From Sporisorium sorghi (taxonomy: Eukaryota > Basidiomycota > Ustilaginomycetes > Ustilaginales > Ustilaginaceae), in the NCBI GenBank assembly GCA_023212695.1, contig JALCCG010000022.1, forward strand, positions 1-64,000: a stretch of 64,000 nucleotides of DNA. Reading direction: 5' to 3'. A model generated the notes under the pieces. The model was not told the DNA's origin, did not search any database, and worked only from the letters and a program-made list of their open reading frames with translations. Positions 21,937 through 31,506 of the stretch are shown one piece after another. The first letter of the stretch is position 1; each line of letters begins with the position of its first letter. Position numbers and translations under genes: made by a program.

Positions 21937-23511
21937 TCACCACAGGCCAGCCTCGGCCTCGGCGACCAAGTCGACCTTGCCAAAGCCAGCCTCTTCAGCC
22001 GCAGCAGCCACCTCAGCCCACACACCCTTGTGAGGGTGGCCCTTCGGACGCAACAGCTTGTCCACGACGTGGAACGCACCGTTACTAGCAGGAATGTCCT
22101 GCAGAATCACCGAAACATTCTGCACCACGATCCTGGTCTGCAGCGGACCCTTCTGCCCAGGAAGCAGGTAGTATCGGTAAACGTCCACATCGAGCGTCTC
22201 GAACTCGCCCTTCTTGCCGTCAATTGCAGGCAGCACGGTGTCGAACGTGTACGACGTCTTGTTGGCTCTACCAAACTCGTCGGTGGTGTGCACGGCTTGG
22301 CGCGCAGCCTTGCCCGCGTGCGGCACGTGGTGGACAAAGTCGGCATACACAATATCCGACGGCAGCGAGTGCAGCATGAGCACCTTCTGCAGCAGGTGGT
22401 AGCCCCACGGCGAGAAGAGGTAGGCGCGGAAGCCCCACGTCAGACGCGACCACGCCAGGTTGCTGGGCGCGAAGAAGGTCTCGGCGGAAACGCCGTCGAA
22501 GCTGCCGTTGGTCTCGTGGTGCCAGGCGTCGACGGCGTGCTTGCCGCCGTGGTGGTGGCAGTAGTGTCCCGGGCGGTAGTTGAGGTACTTAGCCGCGTGT
22601 ACCTTCTGCAGCGCCGACGTGGTGGTGGAGAACGTGGTCTGACCAAAGAACAGGCTCTGCAGCACATCGGGCGGCAGGATGAGCGGGTACTTGATGCCGT
22701 GGATCAGGCCGTTCTTGGTGCGGATGTCGGGCTTGACAACGCGAGAGTAAAAGTTGAGGTAGACGGCGGGCAGCGGCAGCAGACTCTTGCCCGTGCGGAT
22801 TCGCCAGTCGGTGCCGTTGTTGGTGGCGTGCGACGTGCCCGTGTTAAGCCAGGTGGCGACACTCGAGTTGTCCGCGATCGCCTTGGCGTCGAGCACAGTG
22901 TCGGAGCGCACGAGGTGGTAGAGCGCTGTAGCGTCGATGAGGTGACGCAGGAGCTCGCGACGGCGCTTCTTCTCCTCGTCATCGTCGTCGTCGTCGTCGT
23001 TGTGGTGGCGAGCACCGACGCTGTAGTCGCGCTCGTACTTGGCGATCTGCTTCTGGATGTTGTTCCACTCGTGGATCGAGGCGGGCCCAAACGACAGATC
23101 CTGGAAGGCCTCCTTCTCGTCGTCGCCGTCCTTGCCGCCATCGCGGTGGTGGTGCCAGTTGAGAGGAGCAAACAGGGTAAGATCCGACTTGCTCTTCAGA
23201 ATGTCCTTGGTGGCATCGGAAGAGTAGTTGAGCACGTGGGCGAGCTGCGAAAACTCGTCCGACTCGTTGATGACCTCCCAGATGGTCTTGCCCTCATCTT
23301 CAAAGGTGGCAGCGACGGAGCGAGAGAGGTGCGAGATCGCATTGCTCAAAGCGAAAGACAGCTTGGACGAGAGACCAAACGTCAGCGCCTCGAAGCCCGA
23401 GGGAGCCGCCGACTGGTAGACGAGCTGGTCGGTGTCGAGCGCAGGAGCTGCATGAACACCTGCGGCACAGAGCGAGGCGGCCAAAGCCGTCGAAAGAGAT
23501 GCAATCCTCAT
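21937..23511 (-). CDS. Secreted fasciclin (FAS1) domain protein
   Basis: A 524-aa protein starting with a clear signal peptide (MRIASLSTALAASLCAAGVHA, cleavage before APALD); I chose ATG 23511 for that reason over the longer open frame. FAS1 domains mediate cell-surface and matrix adhesion. FAS1-like elements are visible: TIWEVINESDEFSQLAHVL with DLTLFAPLN, a second block near AETFFAPSNLAWSRL, and a C-terminal VSVILQDIPASNGAFHVVDKLL, the typical N-G-x-x-H-x-V-D-x-L/V-L ending. Unusual inserts rich in His and Asp interrupt the domains: HHHRDGGKDGDDEK, a run of seven Asp after HHN, and HYCHHHGGKH. No GPI-attachment signal or membrane segment follows, so it is probably released or wall-bound by other means. 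A TATATA box lies 78 bp upstream. Confidence 0.85.
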   Translation of the reverse strand: MRIASLSTALAASLCAAGVHAAPALDTDQLVYQSAAPSGFEALTFGLSSKLSFALSNAISHLSRSVAATFEDEGKTIWEVINESDEFSQLAHVLNYSSDATKDILKSKSDLTLFAPLNWHHHRDGGKDGDDEKEAFQDLSFGPASIHEWNNIQKQIAKYERDYSVGARHHNDDDDDDDEEKKRRRELLRHLIDATALYHLVRSDTVLDAKAIADNSSVATWLNTGTSHATNNGTDWRIRTGKSLLPLPAVYLNFYSRVVKPDIRTKNGLIHGIKYPLILPPDVLQSLFFGQTTFSTTTSALQKVHAAKYLNYRPGHYCHHHGGKHAVDAWHHETNGSFDGVSAETFFAPSNLAWSRLTWGFRAYLFSPWGYHLLQKVLMLHSLPSDIVYADFVHHVPHAGKAARQAVHTTDEFGRANKTSYTFDTVLPAIDGKKGEFETLDVDVYRYYLLPGQKGPLQTRIVVQNVSVILQDIPASNGAFHVVDKLLRPKGHPHKGVWAEVAAAAEEAGFGKVDLVAEAEAGLW

Positions 23512-23588
23512 TGTCACGTTGGATGGCGGTGGTGGACGGATGCGAGGTGTGGTGCCAGTGGAAGAGGGCGACAAGACCCACCGCCGCC

Positions 23589-23594
23589 TATATA
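23589..23594 (-). promoter_or_regulatory. TATA box of the FAS1 gene
   Basis: TATATA on the reverse strand in a C/G-rich surround, 78 bp before the ATG at 23511. The position suits a fungal TATA element with a short leader. Confidence 0.5.
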
Positions 23595-24272
23595 CCTCCC
23601 CGTAGCCTCCCCGCTCAGGTCACCACAGACGGCCAAGGCGCGCGCAAGACGACGGCTCAGAGCGCACAAGCGAGGCCGGTGCCGAGACAAGCTGTGGGCT
23701 CAGAGAGTCATCATTCACGAATGACGGGCGGAGCTGCATAACCGGAAGCAGTGGAGAAGCGCGCTTTGGGACAGCCTTCGATCGTGGGAAAGCGGCCACA
23801 AGGTCGTCGATTTGTAATCCGCACTGCGAATGGTGAGCGAGCTGGGTCCGTGCCAAGTGCGCTTTTTTGACACCACTCTCTCACACCCACTTTTCTCCCT
23901 TGACGACTGACGGTCCCACCGTAGCTTCGTCCTCCAATGTCATGCGTACCCGCTCTCAAGCACTTGTGTCAGCCTCAAGCTGCTTTTGAGCTTGATGAGC
24001 AGCTTCTGGTCGCAGTCACTCCTTCCAAAGCGAGTGTTCATGACGCATATCGAATGCGGGGAAGCAGAAAAAAAGCGCTTTTGGAAGCAGGCTTTTTTCC
24101 TCCACCTCTGTCAGCAGCATCGCGCGCCGAAAATTGAATTCCCGCGGACGTGCCATTTTTCCTTTTTGTGAGATCGACAGCGAGTCTACAAGGAAGAGGT
24201 GCGGAAAAAAGAGGACGTCATGTCGTCATGGATGGTGATCTTGAAGGGAAGTGTGATCTTGAACAGAAGAGT
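23595..24272. other. Intergenic region between FAS1 and carboxylesterase genes
   Basis: About 0.7 kb between the FAS1 promoter and the carboxylesterase stop codon. No gene is recognised. Confidence 0.5.
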
Positions 24273-26567
24273 CTATGTTTCGGACGCCGACCAAGACAAG
24301 AAGCGAGGAGGCGTAGAGAGGAAGCCGTAGTAATTTTGCATGTATCGGCACATCCGAAGCTGACCATTCTGCGCACCGTCAGCTTGTGGTGACGAGGAAG
24401 AGACGGAAGTGCCAGTGATGGGCTGATGCATCCAAAAGTCAACGCGAGCCTGTAAACTGCCCACGCCTTTGAGACCACTTGGCTGCTGCTGTGCAAAGGC
24501 ATGCTGCGAGAGCTCAGTCTGCCAAACGCGAATCGGCTGTTCCGAGTCGGTCGCCGCAACCTTTGCTGGCGCTTGAGGTGCCTCGCCGAATGCGAGCAGT
24601 TGGATGCGCTCGATTCCAGTTCGTTCTTTTGTCTGCGCAGACCTGAAGCCAAGAGGACGCCAGGTCGATCCATCAGGCAACCTCGCCTTTTCTCCACCAC
24701 CATCTGCCCTCGACAATCTGGCCACCGCCGTCCATGTTCGCATCATGTACAGGCTCAGCTGCTTTTCTTGCTCGGTCATCCCTGTCGAGGATGATCGACT
24801 CGGTGCGGCGCCCTTCCTATCGTCATCGTCCGGATCGACGCCATATTGGCTGATGTCAGACACAAACGCATGCCCGTCGAGCTCAGACGAACCAGTCAGT
24901 CCGAACACGAACGGGATATCGAGCGTGTGGAAGGCTGCCCACTCTTCCATCATCTCGGGCACCACCGTCAAGGCTTCGAGCAACCCTGACGACGGTCGAA
25001 GTGCCAAGAGATAGCCATACACATCGACGCGCTCCTCTTGATTCGCGGCAGCGACTCCACGATCGCTTTGCATCGTCATGTAATCCAGGATAGGAGCGGT
25101 GAACTGCGCGTCTCCCGTGTAGGTTGCGCAGGTGTAGAAAGCCTCTTGATCTCGCAGAGTCTTCTCCCGGCCGCTTGTCTTGGTCGCCGCCAAAGCGCGA
25201 GCGTCGAATCCATAGAAGCGGGCCAAATCAGACGAAAGCGCAGGATCAAACAACTCCTGATGCGCTGCGAGCGACTGCGTGGTCGCAATCAAAAAGTTGA
25301 ACATGGTGCCCTCGTCGGCGCACAGACCCACCACGACACCGTTCCGACCATTGCGCAGCTGGCTCTTGGACGGAAGAGGACCCATCGCTCGTTCGACAAA
25401 GTCAGCATCGACCAGTACGCCGTCCCATACTGGGCCCCACTGATCCGTCACGCCAAACGCCTCGCCTTGCAGATCCTCACGCGCTCGTGGCAGGCGTTGC
25501 CGATCCGGCAGCATCGGCGTGTACTCGGACCTCGGTCGCTTACCAACCAAAGGTCGTAGGCACGAAGCGATTTCGTCGGCACTGACTCTGGTCCGCAGAT
25601 ACTCGAGTTGCGCCGCTTCGTCGCCTTCCAGATGGTATGGACACAGAGAGCGCACAAGCAGGTCATACGTAGCTTGCACCGCCTGCGTCGTTCGCGGCAA
25701 CAGCGTAGCCATCACTCCGCTCTGCAGGATGGCTTTGTGGAAAAGCCCTTCGGGAGTGACGGGGGAGAGCAAGAGGTAGTGCATCGCAATGCTACCTGCG
25801 CTCTCGCCAAATGCAGTGACGTTGCTGCGGTCTCCACCGAAAGCAGAGATGGAGTTTTGCACCCAGAGCAATCCGCTGATGAGATCCCATAGACCCCAGT
25901 TGCCCGCGCCCACGTCAACAAGTTGGCTGCGCTCGGGCTTGGTCTGCAGCGACTCGAGGGTCACAAGCGGCCACTCACCAGCAGCCTCTTGCGCCAAGGA
26001 GCCTGATCCGAGGAAACCCATAGCTCCGACTCGATAGGCCAACGAGACGACGATACAACCGCTCTCGTGCGCCAGTCTTGCTCCATCGTGAAGCGGTCGA
26101 GAGCAGTTGCCCACAGAGAAAGCACCGCCGTAGATCCAGATCAGAACAGGTCGCTTTGCCTGAATAGCATCGGCACCATCGGATTCTGGCACCCAAACGT
26201 TGAGATAGAGGCAATCTTCGCTTCGCGGTATCGCGGCCTTGGCGCCCTTGCGTCCGCGATACACGCCCTCCATGGACGCAAAGTCTTGGTGCGGATCCGA
26301 CTGCCATTGCGAAGCTCGAGTGGTTGACCAGCTCGGCAAGGGCCCTTGAGGTACTTGCCAGCGACGTGCACCCGTCGGTGCTTGGGCGAAAGGGATGCCC
26401 AGATAGGCGAGAACGGAGCCCTCCTGCGTCTCTGCAGCAAACCGCTTCAGATGGATACGACGCGGTCGAATGTGACCTTGCAACGGGAGCTGCACATCGT
26501 ACTTGGAGGTCGATCCCTGGCCAGAACCTTCGTGCAAGTCGCTGGAGACGATGGCGGAAGACACCAT
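24273..26567 (-). CDS. Type-B carboxylesterase/lipase family protein
   Basis: A 764-aa serine hydrolase of the carboxylesterase type-B fold. Visible elements are the early substrate-pocket pattern LAYLGIPFAQAPTGARRW, the SEDCLYLNVWVP signature, the oxyanion loop IYGGAF, the nucleophile elbow FGESAG (Ser about 256), the acidic member in CADEGTMFNF and the histidine in AFHTLDIPFVFG. The full triad is therefore present. The start is ATG 26567; the open frame extends only nine codons further and without an ATG. No signal peptide is evident, so an intracellular enzyme is likely, unlike many secreted fungal members. It is about 200 residues longer than usual, mainly through inserts between blocks. 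The substrate cannot be inferred. It is divergent from the GEN1-like nuclease gene, with 404 bp between them. Confidence 0.88.
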   Translation of the reverse strand: MVSSAIVSSDLHEGSGQGSTSKYDVQLPLQGHIRPRRIHLKRFAAETQEGSVLAYLGIPFAQAPTGARRWQVPQGPLPSWSTTRASQWQSDPHQDFASMEGVYRGRKGAKAAIPRSEDCLYLNVWVPESDGADAIQAKRPVLIWIYGGAFSVGNCSRPLHDGARLAHESGCIVVSLAYRVGAMGFLGSGSLAQEAAGEWPLVTLESLQTKPERSQLVDVGAGNWGLWDLISGLLWVQNSISAFGGDRSNVTAFGESAGSIAMHYLLLSPVTPEGLFHKAILQSGVMATLLPRTTQAVQATYDLLVRSLCPYHLEGDEAAQLEYLRTRVSADEIASCLRPLVGKRPRSEYTPMLPDRQRLPRAREDLQGEAFGVTDQWGPVWDGVLVDADFVERAMGPLPSKSQLRNGRNGVVVGLCADEGTMFNFLIATTQSLAAHQELFDPALSSDLARFYGFDARALAATKTSGREKTLRDQEAFYTCATYTGDAQFTAPILDYMTMQSDRGVAAANQEERVDVYGYLLALRPSSGLLEALTVVPEMMEEWAAFHTLDIPFVFGLTGSSELDGHAFVSDISQYGVDPDDDDRKGAAPSRSSSTGMTEQEKQLSLYMMRTWTAVARLSRADGGGEKARLPDGSTWRPLGFRSAQTKERTGIERIQLLAFGEAPQAPAKVAATDSEQPIRVWQTELSQHAFAQQQPSGLKGVGSLQARVDFWMHQPITGTSVSSSSPQADGAQNGQLRMCRYMQNYYGFLSTPPRFLSWSASET

Positions 26568-26971
26568 GGCGCCGTTGTCGAGTAGCTGGGACACAACACG
26601 ATGCTGGTTCCGACAGTCGATTCGATCGTGGTTGATAGCGAGCAGTAAGCTTCATCAAAAGAAGATGCGGGGCAGCTTCCGTGGCATCTGTGCGAGTCGA
26701 GCACCGCTCAGGGTCCAAGGCCATCGTCGGATTTTTGGTGCGACTTTCTGGTCCATCTTTTCCAAGACGCGTTTTTCAATTCAAAACAACACTTCGAAAC
26801 AACAACACCTTCCACCAACTTCCCGCACTCCTCTCAACCGCTGCCTCTCCCCGCATCGGCGTTGATCCTTCCTCAGCAGCTGGACATCCAAAGGATTGGA
26901 AAGGCTCACCTCACTTTGGCCGCACTAGTCTCGACATCCGTCTTCCAGCAAAACCCCTGAAGCATGACGTG
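26568..26971. other. Divergent promoter region, carboxylesterase and GEN1-like nuclease
   Basis: This is the region between two divergent ATGs. The nuclease frame is open through most of it, but without an ATG and without similarity to the family. Confidence 0.5.
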
Positions 26972-29626
26972 ATGGGCATCCCCGGGCTCTGGGCCGAGCT
27001 GGCTTCCGCGGCCCAGACAACCACACTTCCCTCGTACTGCCTTACCGCGTTCACCGACAATCAAAATGAGCTCCGAGGACTCAGACTCGGCATCGATGCT
27101 TCGCTGTGGCTCTACCATGCTCAGCAAAGCTCGGGCGGTGCCAACCCGGCCTTGCGGCTATTGTTCTACCGGCTCGCCAAGTTGCTCAGCCTGCCTGTCC
27201 TACCGCTGTTCGTATTCGACGGGCCCAGCAGGCCGACGTGGAAGCGAGGCAAGCAAGTCAAGGGTCGACAGCATGCGATCGAGCAGCCATTCACACAGCT
27301 CATCGAGGCGTTTGGTTACCAGTGGCACCGCGCACCAGGCGAAGCCGAGGCAGAGCTTGCCTATCTCAACCAAGCCAACTTTGTGGACGCTGTGCTGACG
27401 GACGATTCCGACGCACTGCTGTTTGGAGCGCAGGTGCTTATTCGGAACTGGGGCAAGAATCTTTCGGGAACAAAGGCGCTCAACAGGACGACATCGACCA
27501 GCAGTGACGTATTTGACGATGCTCTGCCTCCAACTCAAGACCCGAACGCTGCTGCCACCGCGTTGCGACTTCAGCTGTCAGGATCGGACCGCGATCACCT
27601 CATCACCTTGTATAAAGCCAACGATCTGTCGAGCTTGTCCAACTTGGGCATCGATCGCGATGGTCTGATCCTGATCGCTTTGATGTCGGGCGGCGACTAC
27701 GACACCACAGGCTTGCTGCAGTGCGGAGTCAAGATTGCGCTCGCACTTGCTCGCGGAGGATTCGGCACGACGTTGATCAAGGCGTTTAAAGCTTCCTATC
27801 CCGATCAAGCGTCGGCGTCCAAGTCATGTACGACGTTCGAACGCTTTCTCACGACGTGGTTGGAAGAAGTACGTCAAGAGCTGCGCACCAACGAGCGCGG
27901 CTTCCTTCCGTCGCGAAGGCCCAAGCTGGCATCGAGCATCGAAGAAAGCTTCCTGTCCACTCAAGAATCCCGCAAAGTACTGTCGTACTACGTCTACCCG
28001 CTTACTTCTCAGAGCAAGGGCCAAGACGGTGCGGCTCTGATCCCTAGCAGGATCGCGGAGCCGGATCTGACCCGGCTGGCGCGGCAGTGCCAGGTCTACT
28101 TCAACTGGTCGAAGGGCGCCATCCTCGCCAAGTTTCGCACGATTCTTGGACCGGGTGTGGTGGTGCGTCGGCTAAGGCAAGAGGTGCTTGAGCATAACAA
28201 TGGAGCGGCAGAGGGGCCTTGGGCTGCGCTCGTGGAGAGTCCTGCCAGCAAGGCTGTGCGCCGGCATATGCTGGGCCTTGATGCTGAAGGGTCAACGTCA
28301 GGTTCAACCCGAACCGCTGGCGGAGAGGCGAATTCCACCACGAAATCTGACGCTGTCGCTGCCACGCAAAAGAAGCAACGTCCGCTACACGAGAGCCCCA
28401 ATGCCACCCGCATCACTGACTTTTTCGCTAGGGCCGCCATCGGTTCCAAATCCAGTGCGGACAGCACATCGCGCGAATCCAACGACCCAACGCCGCCCTC
28501 ACCATCGACAGCGACCTCCGTCGAGATCCTCGCCATCAAGATGCAACGCAGACACGCCGCCCTGGATCCCTTCCTCGACTACCGCACGCTCGTCTCGATG
28601 GCGGAGTTCGCCAAAGCGGCCGATTTGGGCATCGATGCAGACCTGGACGCCGAATTAGCCGCCCGACGCGCACAGGACGACGAGTCCGAGACCGATGTGC
28701 CCGTGGAGGAGGAGGAAGACGGAGGAGGTGGGAGAAGGAAAGGCGTCACGAGTAAGCCGGCACCAGAAACGCCTTTGTTGATGTGGATCTCGGAACCGTT
28801 GCTCAAGTTGAGCGCGAGCGGGGCAGCACCGCTTGCTGCGTTCCTTACCGAGATCGAGAGGAAAGCTGCTGCGACACGGGCGAAAGAAGCGAAGAAAGCG
28901 AACGCGAAGCCTAAGACGAATCAAATGACGCTGTCGTCGTTCGTCAAGCCGTCAGCCAAGGCGTCTTTGACGCAGAAGGTCAAGGCGACGCAGAAGGGTG
29001 CGCTGTCGGCTGCTCCTGCTGCTGCTGCTGGTGGCGGGTCTAACGTGTCCGTGCCGCCAGCGGAGAGCAGTGTGCCGATTCTTCCGCACACGCCGAGACA
29101 GCTGCGCGTGCCGAGCGGAATGCAGCGGGGCATGCGGCGGACCGAGTCTGTGCCCGTCCCCACTGCCACTAACCCAATCACAAGCAGCCTTGGAACGCGC
29201 AGAGGACTCGAGCGGCAAACGTCGCTACCCCAGGCGACCGCTGCAGCGCCCGTCTCCGACGCCGAGCCAGACGATCTCGATTCGAGCATCGAGTTTCTCG
29301 GCGCCTTCGCTTCCTCCACCACTCGACCCAGTGGTGGCGTGCACCACCGCCCGAGCACACCCCCGAGCTGCACATCCGACAGCGAGCAGCGGCGGCCGCA
29401 CAAATCGCCCAAGAAGAGCTTACACACCACGCGGCGTGCGGACAACGGGAGTGTGGTGCCGCCGAGTCAGCGCGCGCTCGCTGACCCAGATTCATCCGAC
29501 GATGAAGACGACGATGCGAGGAAGACGCTACCCTTCGGTACATCTCTGGCCAAGTCGATCCAGCCGCGCAAAGCGCGCATTTCGAGCATCACCATTAGCG
29601 ACTCTTCCGACGCCGATGACGACTGA
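26972..29626 (+). CDS. GEN1/Yen1-like Rad2-family structure-specific nuclease
   Basis: A single exon of 884 aa. It starts MGIPGLWAELA, the canonical Rad2/XPG N-terminus, which fixes the start at 26972. Metal-coordinating acids are visible in order: GIDASLWLY, VFDGPSRPTWKRG, APGEAEAELAYLN (two Glu), VLTDDSDALLFG (Asp pair) and LMSGGDYDTTG. The helix-hairpin-helix region follows. This layout and length fit the Holliday-junction resolvases GEN1/Yen1 better than FEN1 (about 380 aa) or Exo1, because the gap between N and I domains is short and the C-terminal half is a long disordered basic/acidic tail. The tail carries a PIP-like QMTLSSF segment and ends in an acidic SDSSDADDD. A role in resolving recombination intermediates is inferred from the family. 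Confidence 0.85.
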   Translation: MGIPGLWAELASAAQTTTLPSYCLTAFTDNQNELRGLRLGIDASLWLYHAQQSSGGANPALRLLFYRLAKLLSLPVLPLFVFDGPSRPTWKRGKQVKGRQHAIEQPFTQLIEAFGYQWHRAPGEAEAELAYLNQANFVDAVLTDDSDALLFGAQVLIRNWGKNLSGTKALNRTTSTSSDVFDDALPPTQDPNAAATALRLQLSGSDRDHLITLYKANDLSSLSNLGIDRDGLILIALMSGGDYDTTGLLQCGVKIALALARGGFGTTLIKAFKASYPDQASASKSCTTFERFLTTWLEEVRQELRTNERGFLPSRRPKLASSIEESFLSTQESRKVLSYYVYPLTSQSKGQDGAALIPSRIAEPDLTRLARQCQVYFNWSKGAILAKFRTILGPGVVVRRLRQEVLEHNNGAAEGPWAALVESPASKAVRRHMLGLDAEGSTSGSTRTAGGEANSTTKSDAVAATQKKQRPLHESPNATRITDFFARAAIGSKSSADSTSRESNDPTPPSPSTATSVEILAIKMQRRHAALDPFLDYRTLVSMAEFAKAADLGIDADLDAELAARRAQDDESETDVPVEEEEDGGGGRRKGVTSKPAPETPLLMWISEPLLKLSASGAAPLAAFLTEIERKAAATRAKEAKKANAKPKTNQMTLSSFVKPSAKASLTQKVKATQKGALSAAPAAAAGGGSNVSVPPAESSVPILPHTPRQLRVPSGMQRGMRRTESVPVPTATNPITSSLGTRRGLERQTSLPQATAAAPVSDAEPDDLDSSIEFLGAFASSTTRPSGGVHHRPSTPPSCTSDSEQRRPHKSPKKSLHTTRRADNGSVVPPSQRALADPDSSDDEDDDARKTLPFGTSLAKSIQPRKARISSITISDSSDADDD

Positions 29627-29760
29627 TACCCCGGGGCATCGGGCACCTTGTTGACCGACCACACCAGCTCATGTACAAGGGTCGTCGATGACACACAATT
29701 GAGAAAGTTTGCTCGAGAACCCATTGCGAAAAGAGTGAAAAAAAGTACAAAAGTGCGCCT

Positions 29761-29781
29761 GTGCGTGTGTGTGTGTGTGTG
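29761..29781. repeat. Short (GT)n microsatellite
   Basis: A GT-rich dinucleotide tract in the convergent 3' region between the nuclease and hydrolase genes. Confidence 0.9.
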
Positions 29782-29847
29782 ATGAAAAGAGAAGACATGC
29801 AAGCTGCAAAAGCGTGTGCGAAGACGTTCTTGAGGAAGTACGGCCGG

Positions 29848-31506
29848 TCACAAGCGCGGTTTGGCTCTTCGGAACGAGATAGGCTGAAGCGGTGCGCTCG
29901 GTGCTTCTTGCTCTGTCAACGCTGCCGTCTTGGCTGATGCTGTAGACGTTTGCGAATCCTGCGACGCTGGCGACGATGGAGCAGACGCACCAGCTCCTCC
30001 CACTTTCGACTGCGCGATGGGGCTCGACACGTACGGATTGGCAGCGATGCGTCGAGCAGTGTACGCCGCGTCCTCCTCGCCCGTCGCTTTGAGGTGGCTC
30101 ATCGTCTGCCCCTGCTGCTCCGCCGCGTTGACTCTGTTCGGTGGTGGTTGTGCAGCCGCGCCGCCGACGGACGCCGCGACGTAGCGTTCGAACGGCGACG
30201 TCGGCGCTGCCGGTGCCGGTGCCGCTGAGGAGCTGCTCTCCAGCCATGGCGATCCGGCGTCTGGACTCGGCCTCGCGCTCCCCGCTGTCCCCGCTGTCCC
30301 CGCCGCCGCCGCCGCCAGATTGTTGTCCCACACCTGCGATCCCGCCACCCGCCCCTGCCTCCACTGCGCCGACCCAAACCGCGCCAGCCCCAACGTCTCC
30401 CTATCCCTGATCGCCGCCGCACTCAACCCCATCTTCGTCAACTCCGCCCGCTCCGCCAGCCACTCCACAATCGCCTCCACCACCTGCGGGTAAAATCCCC
30501 TGAACAAATGATCCGCATGATCGATCAGCTTCACCGAACAGCTCCCCGGCCGTCTATGCACCCCTCCCAAGATGTTGCTGTACGAAGCGACGTCGGACGC
30601 GGGGACGGACTTGTCCGCCGTGCCATGGATGAGCAGCACATCCGTGTTGTACGGGAAAGCGAGGGCGATCTCGCGCGTCGGCCAGGCGGCGAACTGCTCC
30701 ACCTGCTCCGGGTACACATGCAGCTCCTTGTCCCTCCCCGCGACGCGCGCCTGCCAGCGGAAAAAGCCCTCCTTCGCAAAGGCGGACAGGTACATAGGAT
30801 CGCGCTCGTGGATGTTGGCCATGTTGAAGCGCGCACTCAGCGCGACGAAGAACGGCACGCGCAGTGCGGGCGGCAGCGCATCCGGGCAGTGCTTCGCAAA
30901 CCACGCAAACCCATCCAGTCCGCCTCGACTGTGCCCGATAATGATCTCCACCGTGTACTCCAACTTGGTCCGCAGGTAGTTGATGACCGCGACGAGGTCT
31001 TCGACGTCATCGGCGAGGTTGCCCATGGACCACGTGCCCGGCGTCTCGCCGTTGGCGCGGAAGTCGAAGCGGAACGAGTCGAGCGGCAGAGCGCGCGCGA
31101 GCTGCTTGTGGTAGATCTGGTCCTTGTGCGCCAGAACGCCGTGCAGGATGACGGCGATCTTGAGCCCGCGCGTATCGCGCTTGTCGATCGGGTAGAGCGG
31201 ATAGCCGCGCCGCTTGAACACCCGGTCCTTGTTGCGCAGACGCTGCAAGGTCGCCGGATCGTCCTCGACCAAGCTGCCTGATGATGAGGAGGAGGAAGGG
31301 TCGTTGGTGATGTCCGGTCGATGCGCGTTCGAGTGATGCGACGAAGTAGGCGGTCGAGTGGGCGCAGAGCGCGAGTTGTACATGGGCAACGGCTCGTGCT
31401 CCTGCGGGTTGTGAGGCGGCAGTGCGGTTTGCGCGAGAATGCCGACAATGCCGATCGTCTCGCCCGAAGCGGTGGTCATGGGGATGTGAAGCTTGGTCTC
31501 CCTCAT
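29848..31506 (-). CDS. Alpha/beta hydrolase (serine hydrolase) of unknown substrate
   Basis: A 552-aa protein. The alpha/beta-hydrolase core lies at about 110-360: IAVILHGVLAHKDQ (oxyanion HG), FRFDFRANGETPG, nucleophile elbow GHSRGG (Ser about 193), acid in IHGTADKSVP and histidine in IDHADHLF. The complete triad and its order resemble the serine aminopeptidase S33/DLH-like group, with an intracellular fold and no signal peptide. The first 85 residues are Ser/Thr/Pro-rich. The last 190 or so are Ala/Ser/Pro-rich with no domain, so they look disordered. The substrate is not inferable. It converges with the nuclease gene and is divergent from the LLPH-like gene. Confidence 0.82.
   Translation of the reverse strand: MRETKLHIPMTTASGETIGIVGILAQTALPPHNPQEHEPLPMYNSRSAPTRPPTSSHHSNAHRPDITNDPSSSSSSGSLVEDDPATLQRLRNKDRVFKRRGYPLYPIDKRDTRGLKIAVILHGVLAHKDQIYHKQLARALPLDSFRFDFRANGETPGTWSMGNLADDVEDLVAVINYLRTKLEYTVEIIIGHSRGGLDGFAWFAKHCPDALPPALRVPFFVALSARFNMANIHERDPMYLSAFAKEGFFRWQARVAGRDKELHVYPEQVEQFAAWPTREIALAFPYNTDVLLIHGTADKSVPASDVASYSNILGGVHRRPGSCSVKLIDHADHLFRGFYPQVVEAIVEWLAERAELTKMGLSAAAIRDRETLGLARFGSAQWRQGRVAGSQVWDNNLAAAAAGTAGTAGSARPSPDAGSPWLESSSSAAPAPAAPTSPFERYVAASVGGAAAQPPPNRVNAAEQQGQTMSHLKATGEEDAAYTARRIAANPYVSSPIAQSKVGGAGASAPSSPASQDSQTSTASAKTAALTEQEAPSAPLQPISFRRAKPRL

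Noticed and set aside
21853..23724. Long + strand open frame (623 codons) opposite the FAS1 gene
   Set aside because: It is Val/Arg/Leu-rich, without domains, and exactly antisense to a gene with a signal peptide and FAS1 motifs. It is a shadow of G+C-rich codon usage.
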